Of a stretch of DNA of 64,000 nt, positions 25,138-32,860 are shown piece by piece. This DNA is from Georgenia yuyongxinii (GTDB lineage: Bacteria; Actinomycetota; Actinomycetes; Actinomycetales; Actinomycetaceae), in contig NZ_CP040915.1 of NCBI RefSeq assembly GCF_006352065.1, positions 2,976,001 through 3,040,000 on the forward strand, in the 5' to 3' direction. The position numbers were made by a program, and so were the translations under genes. Every line of letters begins with the position of its first letter. Position 1 is the first letter of the stretch. The notes below the pieces were generated by a model. It saw only the letters and a program-made list of their open reading frames with translations. It was not told where the DNA came from and made no database searches.

Positions 25138-26712
25138 TCAGCGTCGGCGCGCCAGGCCCAGCCGGGCGCGCCGCCGACCCGCCGTCGGCTCCCCGACCAG
25201 CCGCGCCGCAAGGGCCTGGAGTGCGTGCCGCGCGGGTGATCCCGGTGCGGCCGCGGTGAGGGTGCTGCCGAGCAGCACCGCCTTGTCGAGGGAGGGCCGG
25301 TCGTCCGGGACCAGCACCGCGTCCGTCACCCCGGCGAACCTGGTCAGCGCCTCGAGGATGGACCGCGTCGGGTGCGGTCCGGCGGCGGAAGGCCGCACCC
25401 GGTTGACGACGACCACTCGCTCGACGTCCGGGCGCAGCACCGCGCGATCGGCCAGGTCGCTGAGCGCCATCACCAGCCGGCGCATGCCCACCGGCTCCCC
25501 GGCCCCGACGACCACGACGACGTCGGCCGCCGCCAGTGCGGAGGTGGCCGCCTGGTGCCGCTGCGGACCGTACACCGGGTCGAACCCCGCGTCATCGCCC
25601 AGACCCGCGCCGACGTCGACCACGCTCCACGGGCTCACCCGCCGCGCCGTCTCCCACACCACCTCCAGCGCGGCACCGGGCAGCTCACGCCACCGGTCGG
25701 CGCGGGTCAGCCCGGTGAGCACCCGCAGGTCGTCGTCGACGATCGGGCACAGGCGCCCGAGCGTCGCGGGGTCGAGACGGCCGTGGCTGGCGTGGCGCGC
25801 GGCGACGGCGATGGCCGAGGAGTCGTCGAGCAGGCCGAGGACCTGGGTGACCGACGGAGCCTCGGTGTCCGCGTCGACGAGGAGCGCGCCGGGGCGTAGC
25901 CGGGCCATCTCGGCGGCGAGCGTCACCGCCACGGTGGTCCGGCCCGGTGCACCGGGCGGACCCCAGACGACGACGAGGCGGCCCGCGGCGTCGTCGGGCT
26001 TGCGGGCGTAGTCGGGCTTGCGGGCGTCGCCGGGTTTGCGGGCGTCGTCGGGCTGGGGGGCATCGTCCGTCGCGGGCGTGGCGTGCATCGCTGCGGCGTC
26101 CGTCGCGCCGGCGGTCCTGTCGCCACGTCGCGCACCCGTGGGTTCGCCCACTGCGCCGCGGCCGCGGTCCGACCTGAACTCCACACGAGCGGCACCGCCC
26201 GCGACCTGCGGGTCCCCGGCGCCGTCACCGGCGCCGGGTCCGCCGCCGTCACCGCCGCCGGAGCTCGTACCGGAGTGGTGGGGCTCGGGGTACGACAGGT
26301 CGGCGGGCGGGAGCGCGGTAGGCGCACTGCCGACGTCGGTGGGTGCGGCGTCGGTGCCTGGCGCCGCCCGGGCCAACGCGATCACCTGCGCCGCCAGGAA
26401 CCCGGGGTCGGCGCCGGCGCTGCCCACGGCGTCCGCGCCCAGCGCGGCGCACCGCTCCCGGTCCTGGTCCCGGGCGACGAGCAACGTACGCACCCCCGTG
26501 GCGCGCAGGCGGGCGGTGACGGTGCGGTCCACGCCAGGCAGGTCCGCGGCGAGCACGGCCACGGCACCGAGCCCGGCCGAGGCGGCGGCGAGCACTTCCG
26601 GGACGTCGGCGCAGCGGCGCACCACCCGCATCCCGGTGCCCGGTGCGTCGAGCGCTCGGACGACGGCGCCCTCCTCCGCCCCGGTGAGTGCCAGCAGTAC
26701 GCCGGTGGTCAC
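25138..26712 (-). CDS. CpaE/MinD-like P-loop ATPase with receiver-like N-terminus
   Basis: A 524-residue protein. Residues 1-120 form a receiver-like domain without obvious phosphorylation site; residues 125-245 are a low-complexity linker containing RKPDD-type 6-residue repeats; residues 250-510 are a deviant-Walker ATPase with VVWGPPGAPGRTTVAVTLA, LLVDADTEAPSVTQVLGL and VVDVGAGLGDD. This is the layout of CpaE proteins, which place Flp/Tad pili, though no other tad genes are here. Its start overlaps the SAF-protein stop (ATGA), so the two are one operon. Confidence 0.8.
   Translation of the reverse strand: MTTGVLLALTGAEEGAVVRALDAPGTGMRVVRRCADVPEVLAAASAGLGAVAVLAADLPGVDRTVTARLRATGVRTLLVARDQDRERCAALGADAVGSAGADPGFLAAQVIALARAAPGTDAAPTDVGSAPTALPPADLSYPEPHHSGTSSGGGDGGGPGAGDGAGDPQVAGGAARVEFRSDRGRGAVGEPTGARRGDRTAGATDAAAMHATPATDDAPQPDDARKPGDARKPDYARKPDDAAGRLVVVWGPPGAPGRTTVAVTLAAEMARLRPGALLVDADTEAPSVTQVLGLLDDSSAIAVAARHASHGRLDPATLGRLCPIVDDDLRVLTGLTRADRWRELPGAALEVVWETARRVSPWSVVDVGAGLGDDAGFDPVYGPQRHQAATSALAAADVVVVVGAGEPVGMRRLVMALSDLADRAVLRPDVERVVVVNRVRPSAAGPHPTRSILEALTRFAGVTDAVLVPDDRPSLDKAVLLGSTLTAAAPGSPARHALQALAARLVGEPTAGRRRARLGLARRR
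25990..26055. repeat. 18-bp minisatellite inside the CpaE-like gene
   Basis: Three full units start at 25990, 26008 and 26026, such as GTCGTCGGGCTTGCGGGC, and a partial fourth follows. They encode six-residue repeats (DDARKP, DYARKP, GDARKP) in the linker, so unit gain or loss would keep the frame. Confidence 0.85.
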
Positions 26713-27413
26713 TGCTCCTCCGCGGCGGCAGGTCCGCCGTCGTCCGGGGTGCCGGCCGGCGGCCTGCCGCCGAAGGTGGGCACCGCGACCAGCTGCCCGT
26801 CGCTGGAGAGCGCACCGAGCACGTCCGGCAGGTCCAGCCGGGGAACGAGCAGCTCCACCGACACACCGGTCCCGCCGGAGAACATCGAGTCGTCCTCGAG
26901 CACCTCGGCGACGACCAGGTCGGCGGCCAGCAGCTCCGGCTTGGCGGGCTCCTCGGCGGCGAGCCCGCCGGTGACCGGCGCTGGCGTCAGCCAGAGGTCG
27001 ACCACGGCGCCCGGTCCGAGGCCGGCCGGCACCGACAGGCCCAGCGGCACCACGACCGGGCGCAGGTCGACTGCGTCGGAGGCGCCGACGGCACTGACCG
27101 GCACGAGCTCGCCGGCAGCCACGGTCCGGATCGTGACGGCGCCGTCGGGCAGCCCGTCGGCGACGCGCAGGTAGTGCTCGCCCGGCGCCCCGAGCCGGAC
27201 CTCGGTGACGACCACGGCATCGGCGTCGAGCGCGTCACCCGGGGTCAGGTCCTGCCGTGCGGCGTAGACCGCGGTGGTGGCGGCCGCGTCCTGGACCGCC
27301 CACGTCCCGAGGGCCACCGAGCCCGCGACCAGCAGCACACCAACCCCCAGGCGGGGGTCGCGCCAGGTGGGCCGGCGCAGACGCCGGGCCTGCGGGGCGT
27401 CGTCGAGGCTCAT
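26709..27413 (-). CDS. SAF-domain protein (CpaB/RcpC-like)
   Basis: A 234-residue protein from ATG 27413 with GGGAG ahead. A single N-terminal membrane helix (GVGVLLVAGSVALGTWAV) is followed by a SAF domain beginning VYAARQDLTPGDALDADAVV, the module of CpaB-type pilus assembly proteins and of antifreeze/flagellar FlgA chaperones. A proline/glycine-rich tail ends it. It is the first gene before the CpaE-like ATPase, so the pair may make part of a cell-surface or division-linked machine. The rest of a Tad locus is absent. Confidence 0.82.
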   Translation of the reverse strand: MSLDDAPQARRLRRPTWRDPRLGVGVLLVAGSVALGTWAVQDAAATTAVYAARQDLTPGDALDADAVVVTEVRLGAPGEHYLRVADGLPDGAVTIRTVAAGELVPVSAVGASDAVDLRPVVVPLGLSVPAGLGPGAVVDLWLTPAPVTGGLAAEEPAKPELLAADLVVAEVLEDDSMFSGGTGVSVELLVPRLDLPDVLGALSSDGQLVAVPTFGGRPPAGTPDDGGPAAAEEQ

Positions 27414-27532
27414 CGTGTGCTCCCTGTGGATGGGCGTCCCATGGTGCCGGTCGGTGCCGCTGCGTGCGGTCCGTTGTGCACAGGCGCCGGTCGGTGCCCG
27501 AGAGTGCACGCCGATGATGGAAGGATGGGCGC

Positions 27533-27742
27533 ATGGCGCGCTTTCTCACCCTCGCGGACGTCGCCGAGGAGCTCGCGGTCTCGGTCGCCCAGGTGCGTGT
27601 CCTCGTGCGCACGGGCGAGCTGCCCGCCATCCAGGTGGGTGGACGGAACCAGTGGCGGGTGGAGACCACCTCGCTCGAGGACTACATCCAGCGCCAGTAC
27701 GCCCGCAACCGCGCCCGCATCGAGGCCGAGCACGGATCCTGA
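27533..27742 (+). CDS. Small excisionase/MerR-type helix-turn-helix DNA-binding protein
   Basis: A 69-residue protein with one winged HTH: FLTLADVAEELAVSVAQVRV then LVRTGELPAIQVGGRNQWRV and a short C-terminal helix EDYIQRQYARNR. Such BldC/excisionase-like proteins bind DNA as oligomers. GGAAGGA lies 7 nt ahead of ATG 27533. No integrase or mobile element is nearby, so a chromosomal regulator is more likely than a phage excisionase. It is divergent from the SAF/CpaE operon and may control it. Confidence 0.85.
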   Translation: MARFLTLADVAEELAVSVAQVRVLVRTGELPAIQVGGRNQWRVETTSLEDYIQRQYARNRARIEAEHGS

Positions 27743-27744
27743 CC

Positions 27745-28275
27745 TCATGCCGTGCTCACCGTCTCGAGCGCCGAAAGGGCGATGGTGACGACGTCGCCGG
27801 GCCCGCCGCCGGCGGCACGGGCGTCGGTGCGCAGGTCCACGTGGTCGGCGCCGACGCGGGTGAGCCAGCCGGTGTAGGCGTGCACGCCACAGGTCAGCCG
27901 GACCGGCGCACCCTGTCGTGCCAGCGCCCGCAGCGCATGGGTGATGCGCAGGCGCTGCTCCACGTGCCCCTCCCGGGGCGCTGCCGGGCCGAGCGGCCGG
28001 GCGAGCACCACGGCGTCGGCGGGCACCAGCGTGCGCCGCTCGTCGGCGGCGAGCAGGAGCCACTGCGGTGCCGCGTCGAGCAGCCGGCCGTGGACGTCGG
28101 CACCCGAGCGCAGCCGGAGGGTGACCTGCTCGCCGAGCCGGGCCAGGAGCCGGTCCGCGAGGCGCACGCTGCCGATCTCGGCCTCGGCCAGCTCGGCCGC
28201 GGCATCGTCGTCGGCCGACCGCACGGCGGCGTCGTACTGGCTCTCGAGGTCGGCGATGAGGGCTTCCCAGCGCAT
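27745..28275 (-). CDS. Uncharacterised actinobacterial protein, 176 residues
   Basis: I do not recognise a named family. ATG 28275 is preferred to the upstream ATG 28302 because TACGGT lies 6 nt before it and no ribosome site serves either. The protein starts MRWEALIADLESQYDAAVRS with an acidic helix, then small beta domains (VTLRLRSGADVHGRLLDAAP, VRLTCGVHAYTGWLTRVGAD) that look like two Sm/SH3-like barrels. It converges on the HTH gene with two bases between stops. Role unknown. Confidence 0.65.
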   Translation of the reverse strand: MRWEALIADLESQYDAAVRSADDDAAAELAEAEIGSVRLADRLLARLGEQVTLRLRSGADVHGRLLDAAPQWLLLAADERRTLVPADAVVLARPLGPAAPREGHVEQRLRITHALRALARQGAPVRLTCGVHAYTGWLTRVGADHVDLRTDARAAGGGPGDVVTIALSALETVSTA

Positions 28276-28281
28276 CTTCGC

Positions 28282-28287
28282 ACCGTA
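28282..28287 (-). promoter_or_regulatory. -10-like TACGGT for the 176-residue protein
   Basis: TACGGT on the minus strand lies 6 nt before ATG 28275, matching other probable leaderless starts here. Confidence 0.4.
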
Positions 28288-28328
28288 GGGCACCTCCACC
28301 ATGGCGGACGTGGTTTTCCCCGATTCGT

Positions 28329-28484
28329 GTGGGCAAAGCAGTCGACGCCCTGTGGATCGTCGATGTCGAGGGCCAGCGCATCACCGTCGACCTGTCCTTC
28401 CCGCCGGGCACGCCCACGGAACAAGTGGATGAGCTCACGGTGATCGTCACCACCGCGACGTTTATCCGTCGGGAAGGCCGCTGA
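28329..28484 (+). pseudogene. Probable 3' remnant of a secreted-protein gene (51 codons)
   Basis: A frame from GTG 28329 to TGA 28484 encodes DALWIVDVEGQRITVDLSFP followed by PGTPTEQVDELTVIV. This has the look of the C-terminal beta-strand/helix end of larger actinobacterial lipoproteins, whose last lines typically read WILDVDGxRLVVDA. No start with a ribosome site, no signal peptide and no upstream partner are present, so I read it as the surviving end of a deleted gene. A genuine 51-residue protein is possible but less likely. It lies in a 416-base gap that otherwise holds only the regulatory region of the LysM gene. Confidence 0.4.
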
Positions 28485-28622
28485 GAACCGCGATGCCGCG
28501 CGCAGGCGGGCCCCGCTACACGCGCGGTGGCCGGGTCCCCTCCGCGCACGGTGGCCGGGCCCCGCGTCGGTCGCGCCGTCCACATGCCTGCCGCAGGCCT
28601 TTACAGAACCACCCCGCACCGC

Positions 28623-28636
28623 GTACATCTATGTAC
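28623..28636. promoter_or_regulatory. Inverted repeat GTACAT-CT-ATGTAC upstream of the LysM gene
   Basis: A perfect 6-2-6 dyad in a locally AT-rich stretch (28610-28680) that also holds TGTACACGTACACGTATCAA. It lies 56 nt before ATG 28692 and may be an operator; the binder is unknown. Confidence 0.45.
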
Positions 28637-28691
28637 ACGTACACGTATCAAACTGCATCCTCGTGCAACATCGTTGAGGGTTGGGGGCAGC

Positions 28692-29420
28692 ATGGGCCGT
28701 TCGCGAGACGCATCCCGGGCGGCCGCGGGCCTGGCAGTGACGGCGACAGCCGGGCTGCTGGGCGTCGCTCTTTCGCGGCAGGCCTGGTCGGCGACCACGT
28801 CCCTGATCGCGGTCCACCGCTCCCCCGCAGGACTGACGGCAACGGACCTGGCAGACGTGGTGCTGCTCGCCGTCGTCGCCGTCGGCGCGTGCGTCGCTGC
28901 CTGGTTCGCCCTGACGGCCGCGGGCGCCGTCGTGGTCGCGCTTTTGCCACGCACCGGGTCGGTCCTCGATCTGGCGCTGCGCCGGTACGGCGCACCCGTC
29001 CTGCGACGGGTGCTGCTGACCACCGCGGTCACGGGTCTCGGCGTCGCGTCCTCGTTCGGGCCGGCGCTCGCCACGACGGCCGATCAGGCCACCGTCCCGG
29101 CAGATCTGGGGTGGGGCGCACCGCTCACCCCGGTGATGGACGGCGTCCCGCCCGCACCGTCCACCCCGGAGCCCGCCCCGCCCTCTACGGCTCCGGCGCC
29201 CGTCGCACCCCCAGCCGCGGCGCGCGACGCTCACGTGGTGAGGGCCGGCGACAGCCTGTGGTCGATCACCGCCTCCCACCTCCCGGACGGCGCCACCGCC
29301 GCGGAGATCGCCGTGGCGTGGCCACGGTGGTACGAGGCAAACCGAGAGGTCGTCGGCTCCGACCCCGATCTCATCCGCCCGGGTCAGCAGCTGCGCGCGC
29401 CCATCGAGGAGACATCATGA
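28692..29420 (+). CDS. LysM-domain membrane protein
   Basis: A 242-residue protein with two to three N-terminal hydrophobic segments (LAVTATAGLLGVALS, VVLLAVVAVGACVAAWFALT, VLLTTAVTGLGVASSFG), a Pro/Ala-rich linker, and a C-terminal LysM domain from VVRAGDSLWSITASHLPDG to LIRPGQQLRAP. LysM binds peptidoglycan, so the protein probably tethers membrane to wall. It is coupled (ATGA) to the Rv3235-like gene. GGGTTGGGGGCAG lies just before the ATG. Confidence 0.88.
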   Translation: MGRSRDASRAAAGLAVTATAGLLGVALSRQAWSATTSLIAVHRSPAGLTATDLADVVLLAVVAVGACVAAWFALTAAGAVVVALLPRTGSVLDLALRRYGAPVLRRVLLTTAVTGLGVASSFGPALATTADQATVPADLGWGAPLTPVMDGVPPAPSTPEPAPPSTAPAPVAPPAAARDAHVVRAGDSLWSITASHLPDGATAAEIAVAWPRWYEANREVVGSDPDLIRPGQQLRAPIEETS

Positions 29421-30052
29421 GCACGACGACGCTCGTCCGGCCGGCCCCCGTCGGCCGGCACCTGGCGACCCCCATCGCGGTCCCCCACGCGACGGCGCCG
29501 GCTCCGCCGCAGACCGTCACGACGACCACGCCGGGCACGGACACCACCTGCCTGCACCCGGCGCCGCCGCCCGCGGTCCGCACCACCGTTCCGTGGCTCC
29601 CCACCCGCTGGGACCCCGTCCGCTTCACCGGCCCCGCCGCCCCGCCCCCGCCGGTCCCCAAGGGCTCACCGTTCGTCGCCGCCAGTGCCCTCGTAGCCGC
29701 CGCACGCAGCACCCCGCCGGAGCTGCCACCGGCCGGTCCGTGGGCTGCCGCGCTGGCCCGTTGCGCCGTCGAGGTGCTGGTGGGTCTGCGCCCCGCCACC
29801 CAGCTCGCGCGGTACCTCACCACCGAGCTGTACGAGTCGCTGGCACGTCGCGCCGACCTCGCGGGGCGGATCCTCGCCCGGCCGGCGCGCAGCCGGCACA
29901 CCGCTGTCCGGCGCGTGCATCTGTGCCAGGTAGGCCCGCGCACGGTGGAGGCGTCCGTCGTCGTGCACGACGGCGTCCGGGTCCGGGCCGCCGCGGTACG
30001 CCTCGAGGCCCACCAGGGCAGGTGGCGCGCCACGGCGCTGGAGATCGGGTGA
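29417..30052 (+). CDS. Rv3235-family protein
   Basis: A 211-residue protein. The N-terminal 105 residues are Pro/Thr-rich and disordered; the C-terminal half has WAAALARCAVEVLVGLRPAT, QLARYLTTELYESLARRADL and RRVHLCQVGPRTVEASVVVH, the blocks of Rv3235-like proteins. In mycobacteria this family is encoded just upstream of the secA region, as here. Function is not established. Start overlaps the LysM gene stop by four bases. Confidence 0.82.
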   Translation: MSTTTLVRPAPVGRHLATPIAVPHATAPAPPQTVTTTTPGTDTTCLHPAPPPAVRTTVPWLPTRWDPVRFTGPAAPPPPVPKGSPFVAASALVAAARSTPPELPPAGPWAAALARCAVEVLVGLRPATQLARYLTTELYESLARRADLAGRILARPARSRHTAVRRVHLCQVGPRTVEASVVVHDGVRVRAAAVRLEAHQGRWRATALEIG

Positions 30053-30115
30053 CCTTCGCAGCACGGGAGGCGCGGCCCCGACGTGCCGCTCCCCACGACG
30101 CGCACCACCATGGCT

Positions 30116-30178
30116 GTCATGTCACCGACGAGGGCTGCCGTGTCACCGACGAAGGCCGCCATGTCAGCGACGATGCTG
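30116..30178. repeat. Three 21-bp direct repeats at the 5' end of the quinone-reductase-like gene
   Basis: Units start at 30116, 30137 and 30158 with the shared word RTGTCACCGACGA or close to it. In frame they would encode repeats of SPTRAAV/SPTKAAM/SATMLAA. They end inside the first codons of the gene, so they are more likely leader DNA than protein. Confidence 0.75.
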
Positions 30179-31183
30179 GCCGCGTACGTCCCGGTGCCGG
30201 GGCCGGTGGAGACCATCCGCGTGGGCGAGCTGCCGGTGCCACCGCTCGGCGCGGACGAGGTGCTGGTCACCGTGGAGACGGTGGCGGCCGACCCGGTCGA
30301 CACGCTCGTACGCTCCGGGGCCTACCCCACCCGGGTCCCGCGGCCGCTGGTCCTCGGCCGTGACCTCGTCGGGACGGTCCTGGAAGCGGGCAGCGCGGTC
30401 ACCGACTTCAAGCCCGGGGACCGCGTGTGGTCCAACAGCATGGGGCACGACGGCCGGCAGGGGTCCTTCGCCCAGTACGCGAGCGTGCCGGCCCCGCGGC
30501 TGTACCACCTGCCCGCGCACGTCGACCCGCGGGTGGCGGTCGCCATCGCACACCCCGCCGCGACGGCGTACCTGGCTTGGTTCGTCCGCGCCCGTCTGCG
30601 GCCGGGCGAGACCGTCCTGGTGGGCGGCGGCGTCGGCAACGTCGGCACCGCGGCGACCCAGCTCGCCGTCCGCGCCGGCGTCCGGGTGCTGGCCACCGCC
30701 CGCCCCGAGGACCACGACCGGTGCCGGGCCGCCGGCGCCGACGTGGTGCTCGACTACCGCGACCCGTGCCTGGCAACGGCGGTCCTCGATCATGCCCCGG
30801 ACGGCGTCGACGTCGTCTGGGACACCTCGGGCCGGCAGGACATCGAGGTCTCCGCCACCGTGGTCGCCGACGGCGGACGCATCGTGGTGACGGCCGCGCC
30901 GGAGCGGGCCACGGTGCCGCTGCGCCGGCTCTACACCCGAGACGTCGCCGTGCTGGGCATGGTGATCAGCCGCGCCCGCAGCCGCGACCTCGCGGCGGCC
31001 GCGGCCGTGATCAACCAGATGCTCACCGAGAACCGGCTGACCGCTCGCATCGTCGCGGAACTGCCGCTGGAGGCCGCCGCGTACGCGCACCGCCTGCTGG
31101 AGTCGGGCGACGTCGCAGGCAGGCAGCTGCTGCACCCCTGGAACCGCGAGGGCGAGGCGGTGTGGACCGGTCAGGCGTCGTGA
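30173..31183 (+). CDS. Quinone-reductase-like NADPH:enone oxidoreductase (MDR, zinc-free)
   Basis: A 336-residue medium-chain dehydrogenase. ATG 30173 gives MLAAYVPVPGPVETIRVGEL, the expected fold start; the frame extends up to 30083 through the 21-bp repeats, so a longer form cannot be excluded. GroES-like domain: VLGRDLVGTVLEAGSAVTDF and KPGDRVW. Rossmann loop: VLVGGGVGNVGTAATQLAVR. Zinc ligands are missing. It likely reduces quinones or alpha,beta-unsaturated carbonyls. No clear ribosome site precedes it. Confidence 0.85.
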   Translation: MLAAYVPVPGPVETIRVGELPVPPLGADEVLVTVETVAADPVDTLVRSGAYPTRVPRPLVLGRDLVGTVLEAGSAVTDFKPGDRVWSNSMGHDGRQGSFAQYASVPAPRLYHLPAHVDPRVAVAIAHPAATAYLAWFVRARLRPGETVLVGGGVGNVGTAATQLAVRAGVRVLATARPEDHDRCRAAGADVVLDYRDPCLATAVLDHAPDGVDVVWDTSGRQDIEVSATVVADGGRIVVTAAPERATVPLRRLYTRDVAVLGMVISRARSRDLAAAAAVINQMLTENRLTARIVAELPLEAAAYAHRLLESGDVAGRQLLHPWNREGEAVWTGQAS

Positions 31184-31286
31184 TCACGGGGCCTGAGGCC
31201 CAGGATGCGGGCCGAAGGTCTCGGTCGGGACGGTCCGGCACCCCCTAGCGCCGGAGGCGACGGCACAGTCGCCGTCACCCGAGCGC

Positions 31287-31633
31287 GTGAGGTTCTTCGT
31301 GAACATTCGCCTACGAACGTCGGACGAGGTGCCGGTGCATCGTGCGACCGGCGGGGCGACCTGCCTGGGCACGACGCTCTCGCCACCAAGCCGGCCGGGC
31401 CCACGGCGCCGTGGATCTGGTGCTCGCACTCTCCGAGGCGTTCCTCGCGGACGGCGTTCTTCGTCCTGCGGTCCTTCTACGGCATGCGCATCGGCAGCGG
31501 GGTCGCGGCGACCGGAGAGGGCGTCCCGGCGAATCTCGTCGGACCGCCCGATCTGGTCGACGGCCCCGCGGCAGCACCGGTCGCGGCTGAAGCCCTCGAG
31601 CCGGCCAACTCCGGAGCGGGTGAGCGGCGATGA
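31287..31633 (+). pseudogene. Degraded coding remnant upstream of the broken glycosyltransferase
   Basis: This stretch has no intact gene. Plausible coding pieces appear in three successive frames: RFFVNIRLRTSDEVPVHRA (about 31287-31345), AVDLVLALSEAFLADGVL (about 31405-31460) and RSFYGMRIGSGVAATGEGVP (from about 31470). The last frame ends at TGA 31631-31633, overlapping the next ATG as in a coupled operon. I cannot name the ancestral family. Frame shifts could also be sequencing errors. The low confidence reflects that pieces this short may be chance. Confidence 0.35.
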
Positions 31634-32720
31634 GCATCGCAGTACGGCTGGGGCAGGTCCGGATCACCCCTGAGGGTCGGGTGGGCGGGCATGACGCCGG
31701 CGCGACCCTGGTGCGCCGGCTCCTGCGCGTATTCCCCGGCGCCCAGGTGGTCGGCCCGCCCGCCCGGCGCAGCGAGGGAGTCGACGTCGTCCCCCTCACC
31801 GAGCTCGACGGCGCGCGCACCTGGTCGTCAACATGGACGTCCTCGACTCGGTCGCCGTCTGGCAGACCGTCGGGGCTCGGTGCCCAAACCCTGCGGTGAT
31901 GAACTTCGTGTGGTGGCCGCCATCGCGGTACACCCGCACGGCCGACGTCGCCGCGCTGGCCCTGTCCTGCGCGCTCTTTCCCACGTTCTGCAACTCTGAG
32001 CGCACGGCCAGGGAGTTCCACGAGATCGTCGCGGCATGGACGGTGCCCCGGTTGGCCGAGCGGGCGCGGATCGCCTGGGTCAATCTCGGGGTGCGGCTCA
32101 AACACGCCCGGCCGCGGCAGGAGCCGGACGTCCCGGTGATCCTATATCCGGCGATCTCCCTGTCCGACCGCAAGCGCCCCGACCTGTTCCTCCACGTGGT
32201 CGAGCGGGTCGCGGCCCGCACCCCCGTCCTCGTCGAGGCACGCCTGGGCGAGGAGCACCTGGTCTCCGAACGAGCCATGACCCTCTCCCGCAGAGAGTGG
32301 GCATGGGTCGGGCCGCTCACCGCGAGCCGGCAGACCTACTGGGAGCGGCTCGGGCGGACGACGGCGTTCCTCGCCACCGCGGACGAGGAGTCCTACGGCC
32401 TGGAGTACGTCGAGGCGCTCCTGGCGGGCGTCGTGGGCGTGTTCCCGGACCGCCCGTGGGTGCACGCCATCGTGCGCGCGGCCCACCCCTTCGTCTACCG
32501 CGACGCCGCTGAGGCCGAGGCGATGCTGCACCGGGCGGTGACGGCGACGGCTGCGTGCCGACGGGAGGCCGACCGGTCCGTGGGCGGGGACCTCGGGGCG
32601 TGACTGCGCGCCCGGCACGACGACGACGCGTTCGACCGGGCGGTGAGCGCCCGGCCCCGCGAGTGGTTCGGGGCACGGGTCGATGCGCTGCCCGCAGTGC
32701 CGGCTACCGCGACCACCTGA
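31630..32720 (+). pseudogene. GT4-like glycosyltransferase, broken by a frameshift and an internal stop
   Basis: From ATG 31630 the frame reads to about 31815 (VGGHDAGATLVRRLLRVFPG), then the sense jumps to another frame inside a GCGCGCGC run, where two extra bases or one lost base fit: it continues HLVVNMDVLDSVAVWQTVG. A TGA at 32601 stops this frame, yet the same frame goes on with RARHDDDAFDRAVSARPREW to TGA 32718-32720. ESYGLEYVEALLAGVVGVFP is the EX7E nucleotide-sugar motif of GT-B retaining enzymes. Two independent lesions argue for a true pseudogene, although sequence error is possible. Acceptor unknown. Confidence 0.7.
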
Positions 32721-32785
32721 CCCGGGCACGCCACGACGAGGCCCGAAGGCCGGCAGACCAAACCGGACATGCCGGAACACCGACA

Positions 32786-32808
32786 GCCGCGCCCATTGTG
32801 GGCGCGGC
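32786..32808. terminator. Hairpin after the broken glycosyltransferase gene
   Basis: GCCGCGCCCA and TGGGCGCGGC pair over 10 bp around a TTG loop. No T-run follows. Together with the next hairpin it lies between convergent genes. Confidence 0.55.
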
Positions 32809-32825
32809 CGCCGGTGCGGACCTGA

Positions 32826-32855
32826 GGTAGCGAGCCGCTCACGCGGCCCGCTACC
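32826..32855. terminator. Hairpin after the flavin reductase gene
   Basis: GGTAGCG (32826-32832) pairs with CGCTACC (32849-32855), and an inner GCCGC/GCGGC extends the stem. It ends six bases after the stop of the minus-strand reductase gene. Confidence 0.5.
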
Positions 32856-32860
32856 CGCGG

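Noticed and set aside
27533-27742. Phage excisionase
   Set aside because: No integrase, att site or other phage gene is near; small HTH proteins of this type are common chromosomal regulators.
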